From assembly GCA_021808195.1 (NCBI GenBank), contig JAKBCE010000016.1, forward strand, positions 1 through 64,000: 64,000 nucleotides of DNA. Direction: 5' to 3'. How positions within the stretch are numbered: position 1 is the first letter of the stretch; each line of letters begins with the position of its first letter. The DNA is from Pseudomonadota bacterium. GTDB lineage: Bacteria; Pseudomonadota; Gammaproteobacteria; Steroidobacterales; Steroidobacteraceae. The notes beneath the pieces were generated by a model. The model had not been told where the DNA came from and made no database searches. It saw only the letters and a program-made list of their open reading frames with translations. The position numbers and the translations under genes are program-made. Shown in pieces: positions 56,795-64,000 of this stretch.

Positions 56795-58150
56795 GTTGCG
56801 ACGGCCAGGGATCGGCCATCATTGGCACCTTCGAGCGCTGCAGGGTGCAACGGGTTGACCGGTCGCGGGCACCGGAAAAAAATACTCCCGCCGGTCAACC
56901 CATCGCTCACTGTCGCGTTTTGTTCACGCCCCTTTCGGATGAGGCACGCGCACGGGATAAAGGCCGTTACCCTCGTTCGTCAGGATTATGTTCTGCGGGA
57001 TCCGGCCCATGGACTCCGGCATGCCCGTCATACTGCTCAGGCCACCGTGCAGGCGAGACCTCCCGCTCGGTGAGGCCCGTGCGCGGTAAGGTCGACCGCT
57101 GCGGGCTTAGACAGTGCGCAACTTCGTGTTGTCGTGACCGTGATCGAGTGGTAAGCCGCGCCGGAATCGGCTCGCGACATCGCGCGCGGACTCATTGATC
57201 CTGGTGAGCTCCTTTGGGCGCAACGGTACTTTGGCCGCCTCAGCACTCAGACCCTGGCAGCAGGCGTGGCAGGCCGCTACGACTCGGCGGAATGTGGCGC
57301 GCCGCGTGCGGGCGGTTCCGCGTGCGGCACGTTTGGCCTGCTCTGCGACGAATCACCGCGCAACTGTGCCAGCGCGCGGCGGAGCAGCAGCAGGGCGGCA
57401 TTCGGCGTGGACATTCGATCGTCGCGTGCCCGATGTGCGGCTGCTCGCTTTGGCATAGCGCGTCTTCGCCGAGTGGGCGAGTGCTCCGGCGGAAGGCGCG
57501 GTGGGTTCGGCTCATGCGATCGTCGCAGTGCGCGGGAGCGGCTTCACCCTGGCGAGCAAACGCCACTTAGCCTGACACATGTCGCACTCGGCTCGCCTCT
57601 TGTACCAGTTGGTGGGAGTCCTACCGAGCACCCTGAACAGCCCCCGGTCCCTGTCCGCGCTCACGCCCGCGCGTCCGCTTGCTGTCCGCAAAAGCGTCAC
57701 GCGGGTAACGCCCAGGTGCTTGGCGCACTCAGCAATGCTGACACCGCCATAAAATCGGACGCTGTACCGTGGGCAGGTCTTTCAGCATCTGCACCGGTGC
57801 GCGGCGCACGGCCGTGCAGATGGCCCATGTCCCATCCACTGCGGCAATGAGGCCTCCGCTGCTCTGACTCACCGAGTGCCACAGATGCGGCGGCTTCGCC
57901 GTCGTGCCGCGACACATCTTCCAAAGCATGGCCTCCGACCCACTCGTCGAAGCACGCGTGTCGCCTGCGCGCTGCTCAGCCTGGCAGTCTCCTACCTCAT
58001 GGCGGCACGTATTCCGGGACATTCACCCGATCCATCTTTGGGCCAGAATTTTCTTGTCATGCCCACGCCTCGATCAGCGTGCCGTCGCCGCCGAAGTGTT
58101 CGGTAATCACGCCACCCGGGCCCGCACCACGAGTGCACTGGAAATTCCGC
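56795..58150. other. Gene-poor stretch of about 1.35 kb
   Basis: No supportable gene. Short minus-strand frames at 57512-57700 (RVLGRTPTNWYKRRAECDMC) and 57729-58022 have mixed composition and may be remnants of a coding sequence, but I do not recognise the family. No tRNA or clear repeat was seen. Confidence 0.5.
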
Positions 58151-59122
58151 TTACCCATAACTGCGCAAGCCATCAGCGAGCGAAGTCCTAGCCATATAGC
58201 CAATCTCACGCCGTGCGGCGCCATCATTGACGCTGAATTCGCGACCGAGCATGCGCATCATGGAGCGAGACACCGGAGGATCGCCCACCCTGCGCGTGAT
58301 GGCCCAGATGGCGTCCATAAAGCGACCCAGAACCGAGGCTACCCAATACGGGATCGAGCGCACTCGCTCGATGGAAAGTCCCTGTAAGCTTGCGAGCGCA
58401 GCGATGAATTCGCGGAAAGTCCATATTTCCTCATCGGTGATGAAGTAGGCGCGGCCGCCGTCGCCGCGCACCAGTGCGCATTGAATGGCTTCAATGACAT
58501 TGTCTATATGGCAGGTGGCAAACGCGTATTCGCCTCGATCGACGAACGCGAACTGCCCAGCCCTGATGGCATGCGGGAGCGCGCGGCTGAAGGGGTCACC
58601 CGGGCCCCAAAGCGCCGGCGGGCGCAGTGCAACGGTGCGAAACCCCACCTTATTCGCGGCCAAAACGATTACCTCGGCCTGTGCCTTGCTCGCCAGATAG
58701 GCGGAAAAGTGGTTGGGAAACGTCGGCGCGCTCTCGTCGGCATGACGCACTGCGGCACCTGCATCGTCCATGACGATTCCTGCTGCGCTGATGTAAACAA
58801 AGGTCTTAGCGTTTGCCCTCTCGGCCGCCGCGAGCAACTTGGCAGTGCCTGCTAAATTTGCTTTGAAGAATGGCTCCCGGGGACCGGAGAAGCGGAACAG
58901 CGCTGCCGCGTGCACGACGGCATCCAGCGCAGGCAGCGACAGCGGCGCTTCACTCTCCAAATCTCCCTCAACGGGCATCGCACCCATCTCTCGCAGTTTC
59001 GCCAAAGAGGGCGCCGAGCGCGCGAGGGCAAATACTTGATGACCATTCGCGAGGAGTTTTGGCATCAGGCGAGCGCCAAGAAAGCCTGTACCTCCGGTGA
59101 CCAGAATTCTCATGGTGATCAT
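58151..59122 (-). CDS. NAD(P)-dependent SDR/epimerase-family oxidoreductase
   Basis: 323 residues, extended SDR. Rossmann motif RILVTGGTGFLGARLMP near the N-terminus, active-site YLASK with the Tyr-x3-Lys pair (SAYLASKAQAE), and PPALWGPGDPFSRALPHAIR, a substrate-region block of the 3-beta-HSD/NmrA-like group. Its ATG overlaps the stop of the upstream TetR gene (ATGA), which suggests the TetR regulates it. The substrate is unknown. Confidence 0.9.
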   Translation of the reverse strand: MITMRILVTGGTGFLGARLMPKLLANGHQVFALARSAPSLAKLREMGAMPVEGDLESEAPLSLPALDAVVHAAALFRFSGPREPFFKANLAGTAKLLAAAERANAKTFVYISAAGIVMDDAGAAVRHADESAPTFPNHFSAYLASKAQAEVIVLAANKVGFRTVALRPPALWGPGDPFSRALPHAIRAGQFAFVDRGEYAFATCHIDNVIEAIQCALVRGDGGRAYFITDEEIWTFREFIAALASLQGLSIERVRSIPYWVASVLGRFMDAIWAITRRVGDPPVSRSMMRMLGREFSVNDGAARREIGYMARTSLADGLRSYG

Positions 59123-59685
59123 CCTTTTGAGTCAGTGGTGAGTATCGCTCGCATGGCATGCTCGCGAATCCCTTTTACGACGGCGCAAGATGGCATTGCC
59201 GCATGGCGCAGCCGAGCTGTCACGAACAGTAACGATGCCGCGTTTGCAGAGGCCCACAGCAGATCGGCCGCCTCAGCAACACGGACCGTGAGCCGTCCCT
59301 CAGCGGCGATGGACTCAAGCCTCCCTATTAACAGCGCAAAGGACTCTTCGGCAGCGGGTATGTGAGCACCGCTGAGGACGCGACTCATCATCGCTGCATA
59401 GAGCCGGGGCCGCGCCGCAGCGAACCGTACGTAATCGTCCCAGCCCTCGCGCAGAGCCATTACAGCGTCGCGGGATTTCTCAGCCGCCTTCTTACTTTCG
59501 AGGAACTGCGAGAAAGCTTCGCTCATGGCTGCGCTCAAGAGTCCATCGGCACTTCCGTAATGATGGTAGAGCGTGGGGGCAGTAACGTTCGCCAAGGCGC
59601 ACACGGCGCGCGTCGAGAACCGCGACTCTCCTTCGTCCTCTAGAACTTTCAAAGCGGCGGCGAGCAACACTGTGCGTGTATCCAT
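59119..59685 (-). CDS. TetR-family transcriptional regulator
   Basis: 188 residues. HTH at residues about 23-47 (FSTRAVCALANVTAPTLYHH), followed by a ligand-binding helical body. It is the first gene of a two-gene unit with the SDR enzyme and has a palindromic motif just upstream, so autoregulation of both is likely. The inducer is unknown. Confidence 0.92.
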   Translation of the reverse strand: MDTRTVLLAAALKVLEDEGESRFSTRAVCALANVTAPTLYHHYGSADGLLSAAMSEAFSQFLESKKAAEKSRDAVMALREGWDDYVRFAAARPRLYAAMMSRVLSGAHIPAAEESFALLIGRLESIAAEGRLTVRVAEAADLLWASANAASLLFVTARLRHAAMPSCAVVKGIREHAMRAILTTDSKG

Positions 59686-59701
59686 GCTCGAACTATATCA
59701 G

Positions 59702-59731
59702 TGCTATAGTGAAATGTATAGCATTGCTATA
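59702..59731. promoter_or_regulatory. TetR operator candidate
   Basis: TATAGCA-T-TGCTATA (59717-59731) is a 15-base palindrome, and a third TGCTATA half-site lies at 59702-59708, making TGCTATA-N8-TATAGCA with the central arm. It is 17-46 bases upstream of the TetR start and likely overlaps the promoter. Confidence 0.7.
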
Positions 59732-60140
59732 TCCCGCCATTGTCTCCGGCAAATCGATCGTGCGACGCGCTGCAGGACTCGCCGTACTCTTGGCACGTTT
59801 GTCCCTCCTTTTCGCGTCGAACGAACTGAAGTGCAAGTACGGCAGGGCCGAATTTCCATCCGTCCAGACTGGGGCGGGCACTCGCGTCTCTCCCGCCGAA
59901 CTGAAAGCGAGTAGCCTCGGCTATAGCATCGTAACGGTCCCCTTCAGGATTCGCCTTCGCGGGCGGAAACTGTGTGATGCTATTGAATCCCCTACCCACG
60001 TGCTCGCCTTGGAACTCGCAATTCTTCGGGCCATCATCGAAACCCCGGCCGGGTAGCGGCCGAGCTGCGGTGCACTCTCCTTCGCTCGTCAGAAGCCGGA
60101 ATCTTTCAAATATCGACATTCTGTTTGTTTCGCGCGTCGT
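59732..60140. other. Intergenic stretch between TetR operator and the IS element
   Basis: No gene could be supported in about 400 bases; reading frames on both strands are short or have atypical composition. No promoter beyond the TetR operator was seen. Confidence 0.4.
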
Positions 60141-60156
60141 GCGTATTCCGGCGATT

Positions 60157-60186
60157 GTGACCGGCCGTTCCGGCCGAACGTGACCG
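60157..60186. repeat. IS21 left inverted repeat
   Basis: Perfect 30-base inverted match to 62887-62916; part of the multiple terminal units that bind the transposase. Confidence 0.85.
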
Positions 60187-60376
60187 GCGATTCCGCCGGG
60201 TCGGCGCTGTGAGGGTTTATTACTCCGATCGGTCACGTTCCGTCAACGCCTGCGGCGCTCTGGTCCCCCTCTTCGCTCCCCGTTTCACGGAGAAGCCGTA
60301 GGGGAGTCTGACCGCCCGGAGGGCGGGCAGAAGAGCCTGCGCCGGCATATCGACGGAGTGCGACCTCGCCATCGCC

Positions 60377-61129
60377 TCAGCCCTTGGCCGCCTTCTTGCT
60401 GGTGCGCTCACGCATCGACTCCTTGCCCTGCAGGTGGATCTTGTGCGAGCAGTGGATGAGGCGGTCCATGATCGCGTCGGCGAGGGTGGGGTCGTTCAGG
60501 TACTCATGCCAGTGCTCGATCGGCAGTTGACTGGCGAGGATCGATGCCCGGGACCCGACGCGATCATCGAGGAGCTCGAGCAGGTCGTTGCGCTCGCGCG
60601 GGCCGATCGGGCTGATCGCGAAGTCGTCGATAATGAGCAGCTGGATCTTGGCGATGGCGGCGAGGCGCTTGCGGAAGCTGCCGTCGGCGTGACAGAGGCT
60701 GAGCTCCTCGAACAGGCGCGGTGCGCGCACGTACCAGGCGGAGAGGCCCGCACGGCACGCCTGATGCGCCAGAGCGCACGCCAGGTAGGTCTTGCCGGCG
60801 CCACATGCCCCGTGGATCAGCAGGTTCTGGCTCTGGCGGATCCACTCGCAGGAGGCGAGGCTGGCGAGCTGTGCGCGGTCGAGTCCGCCGCGTCCGCGGT
60901 AGTCGATGTCCTCGATCACGGCACCGCGCTCCTTGGGCTGGCAGGCCTTCCAGAGCCGCCCCATGCGGCTGTTTTCCCGGTGGGTCACCTCGCGCTCGAG
61001 CAGCAACGCGATACGCTCCTCGAAGGCGAGCTGCTGGGCGGCGGTGGTCGTCATCTGCTCGCTCAAGGCGAGCGCCATGCCGTGCAGCTTCAGGCGGTTC
61101 AGTGCATCGAGGGTGGGTTGGATGAGCAT
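60377..61129 (-). CDS. istB: IS21 helper ATPase
   Basis: 250 residues, AAA+ ATPase of IS21 transposition. Walker A: LLIHGACGAGKTYLACALA. Walker B: IQLLIIDDFAISPIGPRERN. It helps IstA find and commit to target DNA. It overlaps the istA 3' end by 31 bases, as usual for the family. No disruption seen. Confidence 0.95.
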   Translation of the reverse strand: MLIQPTLDALNRLKLHGMALALSEQMTTTAAQQLAFEERIALLLEREVTHRENSRMGRLWKACQPKERGAVIEDIDYRGRGGLDRAQLASLASCEWIRQSQNLLIHGACGAGKTYLACALAHQACRAGLSAWYVRAPRLFEELSLCHADGSFRKRLAAIAKIQLLIIDDFAISPIGPRERNDLLELLDDRVGSRASILASQLPIEHWHEYLNDPTLADAIMDRLIHCSHKIHLQGKESMRERTSKKAAKG

Positions 61130-62727
61130 GTCTCGTCATCTCCTTCGGTAGTGGACGGCGTAGCCGTCTGAGTGGTGCCACGGAAGTACTCCGCCCCGCG
61201 TACGTTCTCGTGCGAGCGCGAGGCGGTGGGCGCGGCCGTGTCCGCGCCGGGGAAGAGGTCCGGGTGCTGATCGAGCTTGGCCTCGAGGATCGCCTCGATG
61301 CGCTTGCGGGTCGGGGAGCCGATCGTCAGAGCCCGGCGAGAGGCCGCTTCCAGGCGCGCCTCGCCGTAGGTCTTGGCGAGGTTCAGGAGACCTAAGCACG
61401 TCCGATAGCCCTGCTCGGGGTGCGGCCGGTGGTCGAACTGCCACTGCACGACGGCGCGGGTGCCGGGGCCGATCTTCTCTCCCCAGGCGAGCAGTCGCCC
61501 CGGCGTCCACTGCGCATGCCGGCGGTGGGATTCCGGCATGTGCTCGGGCAAGGTGGTGTGCTTGCCGCGCTGGTAGGAGCGCGCGTGTGCCGCGATACGG
61601 CGTCCCTTGAACAGGCACTCGATGGCAGAGGCGGTCATGCGCACGAGCGCGTACTCACCGACCAGCTGATGCGGGACGCTGTAATAGTGCTCATCGGCCT
61701 CCACGTGATAGTCGATGCCGACCTTGGCTTTGCGCCACTCGGCGTACTCGTAGCGCCTCTCGGGGAGTGCCTTCATCGCAGGCCGGTCGATCGACTCGAA
61801 GGCCTCGGCGCGACAGCCGGGCAGCTTCTTGAACGGGCGATGGTTGAGCATGAGGAGGAGCTCGGCGATCGCGGCGTTGAGCTCGGGGAGCGAGAAGAAC
61901 TGGCGGTTGCGCAGGCGCGCCAGGATCCACCTCTGCACCACGAGCACGTGGTTCTCGACGATGGCTTTATCTTTCGGCGATTTCGGCCTCGCCGGAATAA
62001 TTACACAACCAAAATGACGCGCCATATCGGCGTAAGTTGAGTTCTCTTCCGGCTCGTAGCGACAGGCCCTCTTGATGGCGCTCTTCAAACAGTCAGGTGT
62101 CAGGATCTCGGGCACGCATCCCAGGTGCTCGAACATCCGCACGTGCGAGGCGATCCAGTCCGGCAGCTGCTGCGTCCAGGTGGCCTCCGCATAGGTGTAC
62201 TTGCTCGCTCCCATCGAGGCGACAAAGATCTGCGCCTGCAGGATCTCGCCGGTCACGACGTTGATGACCGGCACGGTGTCGCCGCTATAGTCGATGAAGA
62301 GCTTCTCCCCGGCCCGATGGGTCTGGCGCATCGAGCGGGCAAGGCTCCCCTGGAAGCGCTGGTAGTGCCAGCAGAACTGGCTGTAGCGGTAGGCCCGCTC
62401 CCCGTGCGCGGCGTGGTACTCCTCCCAGAGCAGCTGCAGTGTCACCCCTTTGCGCTTGAGCTCCTGGTGCACGTACGCGTAATCGGCGTGCGTGTACTGC
62501 TCGCGCTGCACGACCTGGGGGTAAAGCAGCCGCTCGAGGGCCGCCTCGTCGAGCTCCTGCGGCAGCGGCCAGCCGAGGCCCTTCTGGATCGCCCGCTGCA
62601 CGTAATTGCTCACGGCGCCCTTCGAGACGCCGGTCGCCGCCGCGATCCGCTCATGACTCAATCGTGCCTCGAACTTCAGGCGCAGGACTTCTGTGATTTT
62701 GCGCATGGCACTCCGCTTGGCTGGCAT
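61099..62727 (-). CDS. istA: IS21 transposase
   Basis: 542 residues, DDE transposase. N-terminal HTH region (RLSHERIAAATGVSKGAVSN) and the catalytic core with KLFIDYSGDTVPVI (first Asp), PEILTPDCLKSAI (second Asp) and KSPKDKAIVENHVLVV (Glu). It has the usual length and the Mu-type C-terminal part (DYHVEADEHYYSVPHQLVGE). Intact, overlapping istB. Confidence 0.95.
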   Translation of the reverse strand: MPAKRSAMRKITEVLRLKFEARLSHERIAAATGVSKGAVSNYVQRAIQKGLGWPLPQELDEAALERLLYPQVVQREQYTHADYAYVHQELKRKGVTLQLLWEEYHAAHGERAYRYSQFCWHYQRFQGSLARSMRQTHRAGEKLFIDYSGDTVPVINVVTGEILQAQIFVASMGASKYTYAEATWTQQLPDWIASHVRMFEHLGCVPEILTPDCLKSAIKRACRYEPEENSTYADMARHFGCVIIPARPKSPKDKAIVENHVLVVQRWILARLRNRQFFSLPELNAAIAELLLMLNHRPFKKLPGCRAEAFESIDRPAMKALPERRYEYAEWRKAKVGIDYHVEADEHYYSVPHQLVGEYALVRMTASAIECLFKGRRIAAHARSYQRGKHTTLPEHMPESHRRHAQWTPGRLLAWGEKIGPGTRAVVQWQFDHRPHPEQGYRTCLGLLNLAKTYGEARLEAASRRALTIGSPTRKRIEAILEAKLDQHPDLFPGADTAAPTASRSHENVRGAEYFRGTTQTATPSTTEGDDETCSSNPPSMH

Positions 62728-62886
62728 CGGCTTCTCCCGAGGTAAAAATCGGGCAGCTTAGCCAGCGGTGAGGGTCTAGCTCAGACCCGGCGGGATCATT
62801 CCGGGGGAACGTGACCGCGGATTCCGGGATCGTGACCGGCGATTCCGGGCAGAGGCCCAAAATCGGTCACCTTCCAGCGGAATGAG

Positions 62887-62916
62887 CGGTCACGTTCGGC
62901 CGGAACGGCCGGTCAC
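62887..62916. repeat. IS21 right inverted repeat
   Basis: Perfect inverted copy of 60157-60186. Neighbouring related units lie at 62878-62893 and 62923-62939. Confidence 0.85.
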
Positions 62917-62935
62917 GTTCGTCCGGAATCAGCGG

Positions 62936-63463
62936 TCACGATGGTCCGGAAAACGCAGATATAGATACGAAGTTCGGATTAGCGGGTTTTGATATATACC
63001 GAATCGTTCCGCCCATTGAGCTGGACCCGTAGAGAGTTCCTTGCGGCCCCCGCAGAACCTCGACGCGAGCGAGATCAAACAGGCCCGCGTCGATTGCCGA
63101 CGGTATTGGGATATTGTCGAGGTAATAACCGATTACCCCGGCAGTGAATCCCGGGCTTCCTGATAACCCTCGAATCCCAACGGTGTATTGGCCGGGACCA
63201 GTCGTCGAGACATTGAGCCCGGGAACCAACGAAGACAGATCGTACAGGCCTGCGATGTGAAGGTTCGTAATCTCGTTCGCCTGCACCACTGAAAGACTTA
63301 TCGGCACCTTCATTTCATTTTGGGGACGCTTCTGGGCAGTGACTACTATGGTCGCTAGCTCTTGGGCCCCAGCTTTTCCTGCTGACGCCACAAACAGCGC
63401 CGCCGCAAATGCAAGGACCACAAATACAAGCGGTAGCATTCGTCGGTCGGATATTTGTCGCAT
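62936..63463 (-). pseudogene. TonB-dependent receptor, truncated by the IS21 element
   Basis: About 175 residues remain of a protein normally 700-900 long. A signal peptide (LPLVFVVLAFAAALFVAS, then AGAQ) and a TonB-box-like TIVVTAQKR are followed by the plug domain: SSLVPGLNVSTTG, TVGIRGLSGSPGF, LARVEVLRGPQGTLYGSSS then GGTIRYISKP. The frame runs into the IS21 end at about 62940 and stops there, so the beta-barrel is missing. No barrel sequence is seen on the other side of the element, implying a deletion or a remote remainder. Confidence 0.88.
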
Positions 63464-63670
63464 CTCCCCTCCCCCCTTGTGAAATAGATCTCTTTGGTGA
63501 GTATGCGCCGGGAGTTTTTATATTGCAATAATTTGGAGCATTACGTTCGTAATTTCGAATTTTTAGGGCGTGCGTATTTAGTCAATAAAACCAATGGCTT
63601 ATATGCACTAGGCCAAAAGGTTCAGTCGGGTGAACCGAGCAGATTTCATTTTTTATGTAATTCTGAGCGC
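63464..63670. other. AT-rich intergenic region
   Basis: Clearly AT-richer than the rest of the window. It holds the upstream region of the truncated TonB receptor and the 3' side of the cupin gene. No gene could be supported. Confidence 0.5.
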
Positions 63671-64000
63671 TTAATAGGAGGGTGGGGTAGCAGCCCAGAT
63701 AACCACCGTCTCAATCTGTCCAGGGTTGCCGTATCTATGGGGCAGAAGGCTGGGGAAACTGAAGCTATCACCTGCTTCCAGCAGCATCTTGGTGTCATCT
63801 AGAAAGAGCTCAAGCTGACCAGAGATCACAAAGCCAGCTTCTTCACCCTCGTGCGTGTAGGGATCCACAAGTGTTGTCCCAGGGGCGAGTGTCGAGTAAA
63901 GGAGTGAGAGCTGCTTGACCGTGTCACTCGTAAGTTGATAGTCGTCAATCCCTTCGGAAAAGCGGATGTGGTGCCGATCGCCTTTTCGGACAACGTACCG
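63671..64000 (-). CDS. Cupin-domain regulator, C-terminal part only
   Basis: The minus strand is open from the window edge to the stop at 63671. It ends with a cupin-2 fold: LVDPYTHEGEEAGFVISGQL then ELFLDDTKMLLEAGDSFSF and PHRYGNPG. This resembles the C-terminal sensor of XRE-cupin transcription regulators; the HTH part would lie outside the window. It might control the nearby TonB receptor, as is common for such genes, but that is inference. Confidence 0.65.
   Translation of the reverse strand, partial: RYVVRKGDRHHIRFSEGIDDYQLTSDTVKQLSLLYSTLAPGTTLVDPYTHEGEEAGFVISGQLELFLDDTKMLLEAGDSFSFPSLLPHRYGNPGQIETVVIWAATPPSY

Larger units (their letters stand above)
60157..62939 (-). mobile_element. IS21-family insertion sequence
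   Basis: istA and istB lie head to tail on the minus strand between multiple GTGACCG-N3-TTCCGG-type repeats. A 30-base sequence at 60157-60186 is present as a perfect inverted copy at 62887-62916. Further related units lie at 60180-60197 and 62811-62827, 62832-62848, 62878-62893 and 62923-62939. The outer borders are uncertain by some tens of bases, and I saw no clear target duplication. Confidence 0.85.

Noticed and set aside
59727..60236. 169-residue minus-strand frame beside the IS element
   Set aside because: Considered as the missing part of the TonB receptor, but shows no beta-barrel or TonB-dependent receptor features.
1..64000. CRISPR array or rRNA genes
   Set aside because: No regularly spaced repeats and no rRNA-like sequence were seen.

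Overview
The window is high-GC DNA, apart from AT-richer stretches near its right end. It most likely comes from a gammaproteobacterium of the Xanthomonadales/Nevskiales/Steroidobacteraceae type. The pointers are an mltD, SAM-methyltransferase, rnhA, dnaQ neighbourhood (the E. coli mltD-gloB-yafS-rnhA-dnaQ order without gloB), aceK, ppiD, fabI and an LPS heptose pathway. The species cannot be named from sequence alone.

Region by region. 1-2.2 kb is a small toxin-antitoxin graveyard: a frameshifted HepT toxin, an intact TumE/TumA-like pair, a decayed nucleotidyltransferase and its partner ORF. It is bracketed by two copies of the 3' end of hldD. 2.2-7.6 kb is a minus-strand sugar operon: DegT aminotransferase, pgi, gmhA, a kinase-only hldE and hldD. 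7.7-15.8 kb holds housekeeping genes: dnaQ, a lipoprotein, a methyltransferase-rnhA pair, mltD, fabI and ppiD. 16-18.6 kb carries a small lipoprotein coupled to a Lon-like protease. 18.6-27 kb is a stress and signalling block: tandem UspA protein, phosphoribosyltransferase, archaeal-type methionine adenosyltransferase, CheR/PAS/histidine kinase, LuxR-type response regulator, hybrid kinase and a GGDEF protein with a changed first glycine. 27-31 kb encodes a two-lobed retropepsin-like/PDZ protein and aceK.

31-37.9 kb is a complete, translationally coupled four-gene Wadjet (JetABCD) anti-plasmid defence operon on the minus strand. It is followed by a Rieske oxygenase gene and tRNA-Asp. 39.6-47.3 kb has a DUF2844/DUF3443 pair, a secreted beta-propeller and S10 carboxypeptidase operon, and a PPK2 polyphosphate kinase. 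47.4-53 kb encodes a 1221-residue c-di-GMP protein with both a hemerythrin and a globin-like oxygen-sensing module, and a soluble chemoreceptor with tandem PAS domains and a C-terminal EWSEF tail.

53-60 kb is gene-poor. It holds a DUF4382 lipoprotein and a TetR-SDR operon with a clear palindromic operator. The right end has an IS21-family element (istA/istB, multiple terminal repeats) that truncates a TonB-dependent receptor gene, and then the C-terminal end of a cupin-type regulator that runs off the window.

The strongest accessory features are the Wadjet operon, the TA remnants between the hldD 3'-end repeats, the archaeal-type MAT in a signalling cluster, the dual oxygen-sensor GGDEF-EAL protein and the IS21-disrupted receptor.
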